A program made the position numbers and the translations under genes. From Rhodobacteraceae bacterium EhC02 (lineage in GTDB: Bacteria; Pseudomonadota; Alphaproteobacteria; Rhodobacterales; Rhodobacteraceae): DNA of 64,000 nt. This document shows, piece by piece, positions 17,455 to 25,643 of the stretch. The stretch is taken from NCBI GenBank assembly GCA_001650895.1, contig LXYH01000008.1:24348-88347 (forward strand). The letters run 5' to 3'. Below the pieces are notes generated by a model. It was not told where the DNA came from, ran no database searches, and was given only the letters and a program-made list of their open reading frames with translations. How positions within the stretch are numbered: position 1 is the stretch's first letter; every line of letters starts with the position of its first letter.

Positions 17455-18445
17455 GTGGCTTGACCGCTGGGATGAGCGCAGAATGCGGCGCGGTGACGAT
17501 CTCAAGAGGACGACGGAGCTGGCGCTTGATGCAGAGCTTGCGTTTCCTGCAGCCAAGGGCGTGACCGACCTTGGCGCATTTTGCGCACGTTCTGAGCAGG
17601 TTACTCGCAATTCAGACCTATTTTTCGGCCTTGCTGCTGGCGCGCCCGAAGTGTGCTGGCAAGATGACGTGCTCCATTTCCCATCTAGCATTTCGACTGG
17701 GATGACCGAGAATGACATGGTTTCTGCGAAGGTGACGATGGCAAGGTCCTCCGATCACGCAGTCGTCGTTTTCCACCATTGGAATGCTTCATCGCGTAAT
17801 GCGCCGCTTGCTCGGTTCTTCGCTGCGCGTGGGATTACCGTGTTCGAGATGGCGATGCCTTATCACCTTGAACGGACGCGACCGGGCTCTTTTCACGCCG
17901 ATCATATGCTTAGTCCGAACCTTGGCAGGACCATTCAGTCTATCCGGCAGGCGGTCGTCGATGGAAGGCAGCTCATCAAGATCGCGCAGCGCGCCGGATA
18001 CCGGAAGATTTCTGTTCTTGGTATCAGCTTGGGTTCTTGGGTTGCAGGCTTGATTGCTGCGCATGATCCGGCTGTTGACAAGGCCAGCCTACTACTGACT
18101 GGGGGAGACCTTGCGGAGATGGTCTGGACAGGTGGCGCAATGCGACACATTCGGGCAAGCTTGGATGGCAAGATCGAATTGAGTGACCTGCGGCGTGCTT
18201 GGGCGCCCTTAAATTTAGAAAGTTATGTGGGCAAATTGGCGCGTCCAGCGCTTGATGTGCAGATATTGCTCGCCACGAGAGATCGCGTTGTTCTGCCGAC
18301 TGTGTCTGAGAGACTTGTGCAACGACTAGAAGGCGCCGGCACATCGCTAAACGTCGAAAGGCTGAACTGTGGCCATTACTCGCTGACACTTCCGCCCTAC
18401 ATCATCACTACTGGCATGAGAGCTTCGCGGTTTTTGAGCCGCTAG
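17444..18445 (+). CDS. Alpha/beta hydrolase, possible RcgR-type quorum-lactone hydrolase
   Basis: A 333-residue protein. I choose ATG 17444 because a strong GGAGG (17431-17435) lies 8 bp upstream; in-frame starts at 17375 and 17429 lack it. The fold is alpha/beta hydrolase: strand SDHAVVVFHHWNASSR, nucleophile elbow GISLGSWVAG with the catalytic Ser, acid region ILLATRDRVVLPTVSERL and terminal His in LNCGHYSLTLPPY. It is coupled to the upstream membrane protein. In rhizobial and rhodobacterial elements such a pair is annotated as RcgA plus RcgR putative quorum-lactone hydrolase (recalled, not searched). If right, it could degrade or trim a conjugation signal. The substrate is unproven; a generic esterase is the alternative. 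Confidence 0.65.
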   Translation: MYHKWLDRWDERRMRRGDDLKRTTELALDAELAFPAAKGVTDLGAFCARSEQVTRNSDLFFGLAAGAPEVCWQDDVLHFPSSISTGMTENDMVSAKVTMARSSDHAVVVFHHWNASSRNAPLARFFAARGITVFEMAMPYHLERTRPGSFHADHMLSPNLGRTIQSIRQAVVDGRQLIKIAQRAGYRKISVLGISLGSWVAGLIAAHDPAVDKASLLLTGGDLAEMVWTGGAMRHIRASLDGKIELSDLRRAWAPLNLESYVGKLARPALDVQILLATRDRVVLPTVSERLVQRLEGAGTSLNVERLNCGHYSLTLPPYIITTGMRASRFLSR

Positions 18446-18569
18446 TTGCGCTTAGCGCCGTGCGAAAGTCCGCCGAGCTAGACTAGACTCATTGCGCCGC
18501 AACTTTTAGACGATGGCTACCATTTTTTGACCAAGGCGCTAGCCCTTCGGTTACGATTGTGCACTGCAT

Positions 18570-19214
18570 TCATGCACGCGTCGTGCGTGGCAGTTTCTGC
18601 TCGTGACCCAGTTCGAAGAGTATGGCGTCGATCTCGGCCCAGACACGGGGCTCAACCTGGCCGCGGATCAGGGCCCATTTGCTCAACACATCGAGTGGAT
18701 CATGAGCGCGGAGCAGGGTGGCCAGTGCTGCGGTATCGACTGCCAACGATGTACGCGCCCGCCATTCAGTGATGCGGCTGCGTGGCTCCTCCGATGGTGC
18801 GACGAAGTGCGGATCGAGCTGCCAATCCTTGACCGCGCGGCGCAGGGCTGCGCGGATGACATGGGCGGGGTCGACGCCGCAGTCGATCAGGGCTTCCTCC
18901 TGCCGTTCCAGCGCGTTCACCCGGATATCGACTTTGCGTGTTGCAGGTAGGCTTCTGGTCTGAGGGCGTTGAGCTGCGGAAGGTGTCGCGATCTCAGACC
19001 CACTTTTGACGCTTGTCTGCTGTGTCAGAAAGGGTGGTGCGCTGTGCTCAGGACCTTGAGTTCTTTCCGCCGTCTCCACTTTCGGGTCCGACGGCTCGAA
19101 AGCTATGACAGCCCGTTCCGACTCCGCCCTTTTCGGGACGTCTTCAAAATCCTGCCGTAGAGACGCCGCATAGGCGGGGTCGGGCCGGGTGACGGTGGGG
19201 ATCTTCTTCCTCAT
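18570..19214 (-). CDS. VirC2-like ribbon-helix-helix protein
   Basis: A 214-residue protein with ATG 19214 lying 10 bp after the VirC1-like stop. The first ~100 residues are low complexity (many Pro, Ser, Glu). The C-terminal half begins RKVDIRVNALERQEEALIDC followed by HVIRAALRRAVKDWQL, the strand-helix-helix pattern of an RHH DNA-binding unit, and ends with LDVLSKWALIRGQVEPRVWA. Position next to a VirC1-type ATPase and opposite a MobC-VirD2-VirD4 set makes VirC2 the best match. VirC2 of Agrobacterium is an RHH protein that with VirC1 enhances T-strand processing through the overdrive site. Identity is by architecture and context, not alignment. It is my first candidate for binding the heptad array at 20016-20365. 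Confidence 0.7.
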   Translation of the reverse strand: MRKKIPTVTRPDPAYAASLRQDFEDVPKRAESERAVIAFEPSDPKVETAERTQGPEHSAPPFLTQQTSVKSGSEIATPSAAQRPQTRSLPATRKVDIRVNALERQEEALIDCGVDPAHVIRAALRRAVKDWQLDPHFVAPSEEPRSRITEWRARTSLAVDTAALATLLRAHDPLDVLSKWALIRGQVEPRVWAEIDAILFELGHEQKLPRTTRA

Positions 19215-19224
19215 GGTGCCGGCC

Positions 19225-19944
19225 TCACTTTTCCAGGATGTTGTTGAGGATGTCGGTCGCCTCCTCAATGGCTTCGACCACATGACGCACATGGGGGCGC
19301 ATGAGCGGGTTCGGATCGGCCTGCTTTTGCAATGCAATGGCGTGCAGGAGGCCCTTTTCGTCCATCTCCTTGTAGGCGTTTCGGCGCAGCATGACGGTCT
19401 CAATCAGGGGAAATCGGGCGACTGCCGCTTGGATGAGGGCTGCATCAGCACGGGTGGTCTTTGGGTCGACCATGTTCAGGACGACATGGTGGCGCGGCAG
19501 ACTGTCGGGGTCATCGACGCGGGATCGGAGCTTCTCGAACCAGTCGGCGGTCTGGGCTCCGACATCGAGGTCTGAGGTGGAAAGCATCACAGGCGTCACG
19601 ATGTGGTCGGCCAGAACGGCAATGCTGTCCGACCATTCCGCACCGACACCGGCGGTGTCGATGAAGACAAAATCCGCCAAGTCTTCCTCATAGACCTGCT
19701 CGATTGTGCGGTCGACGGCGGTCACGCTCTCGGCGGTCGCTGAACGAAGCAGAGGCGAGCCAAGACCGTTCGCGTCCGCCCGCCTGTGCCAAGTGCCGAG
19801 TACCCCAGTGCTGTCGGTATCGATTAGCAACACCCTACGCTTGGCAGCCACGGCAGCACTGATGAGCGCGCGGGAAAGCGTGGTTTTGCCACTTCCCCCT
19901 TTCCGGGCCATCGCGGCGATCACCACAAGATTGTGGTTCGGCAT
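19225..19944 (-). CDS. VirC1-like ParA-family ATPase
   Basis: A 239-residue ATPase. ATG 19944 puts the deviant Walker A KGGSGKTTLSRAL at residues 15-27, as in ParA/MinD proteins; longer frames upstream run into the repeat array and are rejected. FVFIDTAGVGAEWSDS is Walker B/switch II, and PVMLSTSDLDVGAQTADWFE is the following conserved strand. It is smaller than type Ia plasmid ParA (no N-terminal HTH). Its RHH partner is downstream rather than a ParB. In Agrobacterium VirC1 is a ParA-like protein that recruits the relaxosome to the cell pole and binds overdrive. Here I infer relaxosome assembly or segregation of the transferring molecule. Confidence 0.8.
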   Translation of the reverse strand: MPNHNLVVIAAMARKGGSGKTTLSRALISAAVAAKRRVLLIDTDSTGVLGTWHRRADANGLGSPLLRSATAESVTAVDRTIEQVYEEDLADFVFIDTAGVGAEWSDSIAVLADHIVTPVMLSTSDLDVGAQTADWFEKLRSRVDDPDSLPRHHVVLNMVDPKTTRADAALIQAAVARFPLIETVMLRRNAYKEMDEKGLLHAIALQKQADPNPLMRPHVRHVVEAIEEATDILNNILEK

Positions 19945-20015
19945 GAGATACGAGCTTTCTGCAAGAGTAGTGAATAGACGCAAATATATTGAATCGTCGC
20001 TACCCCGTGGAAGCT

Positions 20016-20365
20016 GGCGCGTCAAGCAGAAGACGTGGTGCGCGATGCAAGGAGCGGGTTGCAAGTGCCATGATGCAATTTGCAGCACGCGGAATGAGGG
20101 ATGCACGACACGGGAGACGAAATGCAGGATGCGCGATGCAGGGCCCAAGGAACGCGGGCCATTCACCATCTGCCAAAAGACGGGATGCAGGGAACAGCAA
20201 GCAGAAAACTCGGGACAAGATGCAGAGTGCATTTGCCATTGTCCAAGTGTCAGAAAACAGGATGCAGAAGGCGCAAGACACCCTGCATAGAACGTCATGC
20301 GGGATGCAGAAGGCGCCAGACGTGATGCATTGAGCGCGATGCGCGTTGCCTTTGCCAGAAGACGT
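20016..20365 (+). repeat. Heptad array: about 50 contiguous 7-bp units with invariant C-purine
   Basis: Written in 7-base units from 20016, the sequence reads ggcgCgt, caagCag, aagaCgt, ggtgCgc, gatgCaa and so on to aagaCgt at 20359. Position 5 is C in 49 of 50 units (exception aatgAgg at 20093) and position 6 is A or G in 48 of 50. The most frequent unit is GATGCAG; GATGCA starts at 20044, 20072, 20100, 20135, 20184, 20219, 20261, 20303 and 20324, all separated by multiples of 7. The phase is lost upstream of about 20016 (one more fit at 20002) and ends exactly where the hairpin at 20367 begins. No protein-coding signal explains a 7-bp period. It fills most of the 541-bp gap between the VirC1-like gene and mobC. 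Confidence 0.9.
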
Positions 20366-20366
20366 G

Positions 20367-20389
20367 AAATCGGCCCCGAAGGCCGATTT
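20367..20389. repeat. Hairpin at the end of the heptad array
   Basis: AAATCGGCC (20367-20375) and GGCCGATTT (20381-20389) form a perfect 9-bp stem with loop CCGAA. It resembles a terminator, but both neighbouring genes read away from it, so termination has no obvious purpose. A role in the transfer origin is more likely (inference). Confidence 0.8.
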
Positions 20390-20399
20390 TCTACATTGA

Positions 20400-20452
20400 G
20401 TACAAGCCCTTATGTCCGACTCCGCTTGCGCTGGGAGTCGGTGGGCTTGTAC
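20400..20452. other. Nested inverted repeat, candidate oriT core
   Basis: Outer arms GTACAAGCCC (20400-20409) and GGGCTTGTAC (20443-20452) are perfect 10-bp complements. Inner arms CCGACTCC (20416-20423) and GGAGTCGG (20434-20441) are perfect 8-bp complements around a 10-base loop. The structure ends 33 bp before mobC, where oriT is normally found beside relaxosome genes. I could not identify a VirD2/RP4-type nic sequence, so the nick position is unknown. Confidence 0.6.
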
Positions 20453-20485
20453 GAAGATGGCAAGAAATAGGAACGTTAACTTTAC

Positions 20486-21073
20486 ATGCCTCGTGCCCGT
20501 CGCCTCACCGAGAAGGAACGCCTCAGCATCGCCAAAGCGCATGCTGAGGGTGTCCCTGTGCGCGAGCTGGCGACCCGCTACGGGGTCAGCCGTGTGTCGA
20601 TCTACAACGCGTCCAACCACGGCACCGAGCGGCAGGAGGCCAATGCCAGCCGCTCGCGCGTGATCGGAATCCGGGTCAGCGCCCGCGACCTTCGCGGTTT
20701 TGACGCAGTTCTCGGGCGGAGGGGCATCGCGCATCGCTCAGACGCCATGCGGCGCCTGATGCTTGCCGCCGACAACATCCTGCGTCCCGATGAGGTGATG
20801 GCGGAGGAATTGCGGACGATGAGTGCTGCGCTCAACCGGGTCGGCAACAATGTCAACCAGGTGGCCCGGAGGCTGAACGAGGCCAAGGTTCGGGGTGAGC
20901 TTCCACCCTATACAGCGGCAAGCCATGCCGAGATTCGGGAACTGGCGGGCCTGGTCTTCGACATGGCCGACCAGATCCAGCAACTTTTCCGTGCCCGACG
21001 TCGTGCGCTCGATCTGGACGTGACCAATGCCCTCGCTGGTCTGGCGACAAGAGGTCAGAATGGCGCGGACTGA
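20486..21073 (+). CDS. mobC: MobC-type relaxosome accessory protein (VirD1-like)
   Basis: A 195-residue protein. The N-terminus (LTEKERLSIAKAHAEGVPVR followed by ELATRYGVSRVSIYN) is a resolvase-type helix-turn-helix. IGIRVSARDLRGFDAVLGRR is an RHH-like strand-helix. The C-terminal MobC signature is LNRVGNNVNQVARRLNEAKV. It would bind oriT and help the relaxase nick it. It overlaps the relaxase start by 14 bp, so the two are coupled. An additional N-terminal HTH on a MobC protein is worth noting because it gives two DNA-reading heads next to the heptad array and the nested repeat. Confidence 0.9.
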   Translation: MPRARRLTEKERLSIAKAHAEGVPVRELATRYGVSRVSIYNASNHGTERQEANASRSRVIGIRVSARDLRGFDAVLGRRGIAHRSDAMRRLMLAADNILRPDEVMAEELRTMSAALNRVGNNVNQVARRLNEAKVRGELPPYTAASHAEIRELAGLVFDMADQIQQLFRARRRALDLDVTNALAGLATRGQNGAD

Positions 21074-23414
21074 CGGCGCGCGGGGTGCGGGTCCTGCGCT
21101 TTTCGACCGTGATTGGAGCCGTGTCTCGGGCAGCTGGCAGGGGCTCGCGAAGGGGGCGCAGATGGTGCGGGCCGCGCGCGGACATTCGCCTGCGATCTTC
21201 AAGCCGATTTCCAAGGGTGGTTGCCATACCGGCGCGCAGCTCCGGACGCAGCTCACCTATCTCACCACAAAATCGAGCCACATCCTCGACAGCCGTGGCA
21301 CCCATGACGGCAAGAAGACCCTGACCGAGGCGGAGATCGAGCGCGTGGCACGGCGCTTCGAGAACCAGTGGGGCGAACGGCACAGCCCGAAGCTTGGCCA
21401 TACCTCGCATCTCCTGATGGCATTTCCCGTCGGCACGAAGGGCGAGGAGGTGCGCGACATCACACGAGCCGTCTGCGAGCGGTTGTTTCAAGGTGGGGGG
21501 TCGCATTTCGACTATATTGCTGCAATACACCAAGATCGCGCGCATCCACATGCGCATATCGTTCTGAACCGCCGCAGCAAGGATGGCGAAATGTTCTTTC
21601 TCGGGAAAGACCACCACTTCAACTACGACGCCTTTCGGGTGGCGATGGTCGAGGCGGCCCAAGCCCACGGAATCCGGCTTGAGGCGACACGTCGCCTCGA
21701 CCGCGGCGTCACGACCTACCGCGCCGAGATAGACGAGGTCTACAAGGCCCGTGACGAAGGGCGGCCCCCCGTTGAACGCCAACGCACAGGGGCTGATCTC
21801 GACGCGGCCCTCCGATCGGTGGCCCGCAATGCCCTGATCTACCGTGGCCTTGCCGCCGAGGCCTCACGGTCGAACTTCGACGATGTAGCTGAAGCGCTCG
21901 AGCGAGCCAGCACCATCCTTGCCAGTGGCAATTCAATCCAATCTGATGGAGCCATTTATATGTCCGAAGACGAGACAGCGTTTGATACGCTGATTACTGA
22001 GTTTTCTCAAAACATCCGCCAGATCGAAACGGCGATCGACCGGGCGCCCGCGTCCGAGCGGCCGGAAATCGAGCGCAAGCTCACCGATGTTCTGGCATCG
22101 GTCGCGCATCTTAACCCGCTCGGGGATCGTTCGGCCGCGCTGCTTGATGCGCCCTCACCAGACGGTATCTATGCGCGCGCCAATATGCGCGAAGACCAAC
22201 TCGAACGCCTCGACGAGGGGGATGTGAAGGCACGGCTCACGGAGGCACTGCAGGGCACGGGCATCGATCCCGAGGCCGTCGCCGCCCGCATGCGGGAGGG
22301 TGCCGGCAATGCAGCCCTCGAACGGCAGTGGCTGGCGCAGGATCTGCGCGCCATCGCCAAAGCAGGCGGCCTCGATCTGGAGAAGGGCGAGGACCGCGAG
22401 GAAGCGCTCGACCAGCTGGAAGCCGTTCATATCCGCCTGGGCGATACCCTGACCGATGCGCGCATCCTGCGGGCGGTCGACGATGTCGATGAGGCGGAGG
22501 ATGCCGAGGTCTCGCTGGCCGAGCGTCTGACGCTGCCAGAACGCGATCTGGCTGACGAGCGGCCAGACGTGTTCGCCCCGTCCGAGCGGCAGGACTTCCA
22601 GCAGCTGGTCGCACAGTTCCGCCGGACGGATTTTGACCACCCGTTCTCGGACGACCCTTCCGTGCGCAGGGCGGGTGCTGTCGAGGTCGAAGAGGCGCGC
22701 GCTGCCTTCAACGCCTATGCACAGCGATCGCCCGATCATGCCGAACTAGCCTCGATGGCCTGGGACAAGATCACCGACAGCCGCAAGCCGCAGGAATACG
22801 CCGTCGAGGAGAAAGATCGCATGCTTCATGCCGGCGACATGGATCTTGCGCTGCGCGATCCCTACGACCGCTTGGGCCCAATCACAGAAGAGCTTCGCAC
22901 CGTGGCCCGCTACCGCTCCGAAATGCCGGACGGGGATCTGGAGGCAGCCATCCAGAACGAGATCGGCCAGCTTCGCGCCGAGGGTGCCTCCCGTGCCTAT
23001 ATCAGCGAGCGCAGTCTCGAGATCGAGGATCGGGCGCGACAGGATTATGCCGAACGGCGCTATCTGGCTGAGACGGTGCCAGATGTCGCTGCCTTCCTGC
23101 GCAAGGCCGAGACCGAGGATGCAACGCCGATGTCAGAGGCGGAGCAGCAGCACCTGGTCGCACAGATCGACAAGAGCCTGACCCCTGACGCGGTCGCGGC
23201 GCTACGTGCGGGCAATGCCGAGGTTCTGGACAAGTTCACTGAGCAGCCGCTGCGTCAGCTGGAACTCGCCAAGGCCTACCTCGAGAGCAGTGAGGTGACC
23301 GCCCACGGCCCTGCCATGGAGCGGGTGCTCGACGCCATGGCCGAGGAGCAGATCGAGGCACAGCGCGCGCGCCATGTCGCGGCCCACGGCGAAAAGGGGA
23401 TCACCCATGGATAA
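21060..23414 (+). CDS. virD2: VirD2-type conjugative relaxase
   Basis: A 784-residue protein starting at ATG 21060, preceded by AGAGGTCAG. Motif I with the candidate catalytic Tyr is RTQLTYLTTKSSHI, motif III HQDRAHPHAHIVLNRR supplies the three-His metal site, and FNYDAFRVAMVEAAQAHGI then LEATRRLDRGVTTY follows exactly the order seen in VirD2. Hence MOBP/VirD2 class. It nicks oriT, stays covalently on the 5' end and pilots the strand through the T4SS. The remaining ~550 residues are acidic, helical and unlike VirD2's short tail; they probably hold the secretion signal and protein contacts. Ends in an 8-bp overlap with virD4. Confidence 0.9.
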   Translation: MARTDGARGAGPALFDRDWSRVSGSWQGLAKGAQMVRAARGHSPAIFKPISKGGCHTGAQLRTQLTYLTTKSSHILDSRGTHDGKKTLTEAEIERVARRFENQWGERHSPKLGHTSHLLMAFPVGTKGEEVRDITRAVCERLFQGGGSHFDYIAAIHQDRAHPHAHIVLNRRSKDGEMFFLGKDHHFNYDAFRVAMVEAAQAHGIRLEATRRLDRGVTTYRAEIDEVYKARDEGRPPVERQRTGADLDAALRSVARNALIYRGLAAEASRSNFDDVAEALERASTILASGNSIQSDGAIYMSEDETAFDTLITEFSQNIRQIETAIDRAPASERPEIERKLTDVLASVAHLNPLGDRSAALLDAPSPDGIYARANMREDQLERLDEGDVKARLTEALQGTGIDPEAVAARMREGAGNAALERQWLAQDLRAIAKAGGLDLEKGEDREEALDQLEAVHIRLGDTLTDARILRAVDDVDEAEDAEVSLAERLTLPERDLADERPDVFAPSERQDFQQLVAQFRRTDFDHPFSDDPSVRRAGAVEVEEARAAFNAYAQRSPDHAELASMAWDKITDSRKPQEYAVEEKDRMLHAGDMDLALRDPYDRLGPITEELRTVARYRSEMPDGDLEAAIQNEIGQLRAEGASRAYISERSLEIEDRARQDYAERRYLAETVPDVAAFLRKAETEDATPMSEAEQQHLVAQIDKSLTPDAVAALRAGNAEVLDKFTEQPLRQLELAKAYLESSEVTAHGPAMERVLDAMAEEQIEAQRARHVAAHGEKGITHG

Positions 23415-25383
23415 GGGCAAAATCGCCGGCGGCATCTTTAGCCTGACGCTGGTCGGCCTCGCCATCGGCTATGTCGTCGCGACGGGCTACCTCAGCATTC
23501 GCTATGGGCTGTCGACGGGAGCTTTCGACATCACCTTGCTTGCGCGGGAATACCGCGCGCTTGGTGCCACCGCCCCGAAGGACTTCCTCTGGGTGAACCT
23601 GATCCTGAGCGGCTTCGGCGTCGCAGCTCTGCTGCTCAGCGTCACGCTTCTGGGTGAGGCGTTGACCAAGTTCGGCACCACGCATTGGCAGACCAGGGCG
23701 GAGATGAAGCGCAACGGCTTCTTCGCCAAACCGGGAGGCGGTTTCATTCTCGGCAAGCAGGGCCCCCCGAAATCGAAGCGCCCGTTTCTCGTGTCCAAGA
23801 CTTTTCCCCATGCGTTGATCGTGGCGCCGACGGGCCGAGGCAAGGGCGTGGGGTTCGTGATCCCGAACCTGCTCACCTACAAGGGCTCGGCCGTGGTGCT
23901 CGACGTCAAGGGTGAGAACTTCCGCGAGACCTCGCGCTTCCGCGCCAGCATGGGAGACAAGGTTTTCCGCTTTGCGCCCACCGACTGGGATCGCCCGACG
24001 CATCGCTACAACCCGCTGGCACGGCTCGCGGCCATGACCAACCCAGACCGGCAGCAGATGGAGCTCAAGCTCACTGCCAAGCTCTTTCTGCAGACCGACA
24101 ACGAAAAGCTGAGCGGCCTTCTGGCTGGGGGCATCGATTTGTTCGTGGCGGCGGGTCTTCTGGCCTTCGAGCGCGGCGTGCCCACAATCGGCGAGATCTA
24201 CCGCATCACCGCCTCGGGCGGCGACAAGCAGAAAGAATATCTGAAGCGGGCGCTGGAGGTGAAGAATACCTCGGCCAAGCTGATCTTCGAGCGCATGGCT
24301 TCAACAAACAACGACACGCTGACCTCTTACCTCTCGCTGTTGATGACTTCGGGCCTCGATACCTGGGACAACCGCGCGATCGACGCGGCGACAGCAACCT
24401 CTGATTTCTCCTTCCGCGACATACGCCGGCGTCCGCATTCGATCTATCTGGTGGTCGAGTCCGAGATGATCCGCCCTCTGGCCCCGCTCATCCGGCTCTT
24501 CTTCTCAGACTTGATTGCGTCCTTGCAAGCGCAGGAGCCCGGGGACGATGAGCCATGGCCCGTGATGATCATGCTCGACGAATTCGACCGGCTCGGAAAA
24601 ATGCCAATCGTCGCCGAAAGCATAAAGACGCTGCGCTCGTTCGGCGGCAACCTTGCCATCGTCACCCAGACCATCCCGGCTCTTGATGAAATCTACGGCG
24701 AAAATACCCGCCGATCTCTGCAAGGTGGCGCAGGAGTGAAGCTATATCTCACCCCTTCAGAGCAGAAAACCATTGAGGAACTTAGCCAGGCCGTGGGCAA
24801 GACCACCAAGCGCGTGGTCACCCGCTCGCGTGCCGTCGGGCGCAACCCATTCGAGGGGCGCAGTGTCTCCGAGCGGACCGAAGACACGCCGCTTTTGACC
24901 GAGGATCAGGCCCGGCGCATGGACCTCGATGAGGTAATCCTCGTGATCGACGCGCAGATGCCGATCCGGGCGCGGCGGATCAAGTACTTTGAGGACCCTG
25001 GACTGAAGTCATTGCATGCGGGTCAGGTGGGCAGTTTCCCCTATCCGGACGAGGACCGATTGCGCCGGGATCGGCAGATGTCCGAGACCCGCGAAACTGT
25101 TGAGAAGCTGAAGCTGGAGTTGCGGGAGGTGCGAGCAGAGTATGGTGCGAAGGGCTCTCCACCCCAGACACCCACCGGTGCGCTGGAAGCCCCAGCTGAA
25201 GACGCAGTGAAAGCAGATCCTTTGTCCCGGGCGCGCGGCCGAGCGGCACGCGCGGCTGCCAGCAGGGCTGGCGGCGGCCTGCTGTCGCTCGATCTTGCAG
25301 GGCTGGGGATCAGGGGCGGAGACAAGACTGAATTGATCTCGGCGGTCCAGACCACGCGGGCGATTATCGCAGAGTATGCCTGA
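23407..25383 (+). CDS. virD4: Type IV coupling protein VirD4/TraG
   Basis: A 658-residue inner-membrane ATPase with two N-terminal membrane segments (GIFSLTLVGLAIGYVVATGY and LILSGFGVAALLLSVTLLGE). Walker A is APTGRGKGVGFVIPNLL (about 141) and Walker B is VMIMLDEFDRLGKM (about 388). NLAIVTQTIPALDEIYGENT is the conserved TraG segment. ATG 23407 overlaps the relaxase stop by 8 bp. It hands the relaxase-DNA complex to the VirB channel. The C-terminal ~100 residues are a charged linker and Ala/Gly-rich tail. It is separated from the virB operon by a 6-kb cargo island on this element. Confidence 0.93.
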   Translation: MDKGKIAGGIFSLTLVGLAIGYVVATGYLSIRYGLSTGAFDITLLAREYRALGATAPKDFLWVNLILSGFGVAALLLSVTLLGEALTKFGTTHWQTRAEMKRNGFFAKPGGGFILGKQGPPKSKRPFLVSKTFPHALIVAPTGRGKGVGFVIPNLLTYKGSAVVLDVKGENFRETSRFRASMGDKVFRFAPTDWDRPTHRYNPLARLAAMTNPDRQQMELKLTAKLFLQTDNEKLSGLLAGGIDLFVAAGLLAFERGVPTIGEIYRITASGGDKQKEYLKRALEVKNTSAKLIFERMASTNNDTLTSYLSLLMTSGLDTWDNRAIDAATATSDFSFRDIRRRPHSIYLVVESEMIRPLAPLIRLFFSDLIASLQAQEPGDDEPWPVMIMLDEFDRLGKMPIVAESIKTLRSFGGNLAIVTQTIPALDEIYGENTRRSLQGGAGVKLYLTPSEQKTIEELSQAVGKTTKRVVTRSRAVGRNPFEGRSVSERTEDTPLLTEDQARRMDLDEVILVIDAQMPIRARRIKYFEDPGLKSLHAGQVGSFPYPDEDRLRRDRQMSETRETVEKLKLELREVRAEYGAKGSPPQTPTGALEAPAEDAVKADPLSRARGRAARAAASRAGGGLLSLDLAGLGIRGGDKTELISAVQTTRAIIAEYA

Positions 25384-25643
25384 ACAGAGTATGCAGTTGC
25401 TGTCGGCCCATTGTGGACATTGGAGTCAGCACCTGCGCTGCGGCGCGACTTCGCCAGACCGGCCGTTCGTGCACCGCACCGCATTTTCGAGAAGCAAATG
25501 TCGACAGAGCGGACTTTGCGAAACGGGTTGGGTAACTTCACCAGGCAGCGTTGCAGTGAGACGCACTTGTTCAAACGTCTAGTAGACCCACGGAATTTCT
25601 ACTATATCTTGTGCGACCATGGGGAAAAGGCTTAGATTTTGAT

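Noticed and set aside
19225..19944. ParA as part of a RepABC or other replication-partition operon
   Set aside because: No RepC or ParB gene is adjacent, the protein lacks the N-terminal HTH, and its partner is an RHH protein facing a relaxase operon, so VirC1 fits better.
20016..20365. The repeats as CRISPR, iterons or a coding tandem repeat
   Set aside because: There are no spacers or long identical repeats; the constant feature is a 7-bp phase with a C-purine step, and 7 bp is not a codon period. No frame across it has a start and protein-like composition.
20367..20389. A rho-independent terminator
   Set aside because: Flanking genes diverge from this point and only four Ts follow, so a structural or oriT role is preferred.
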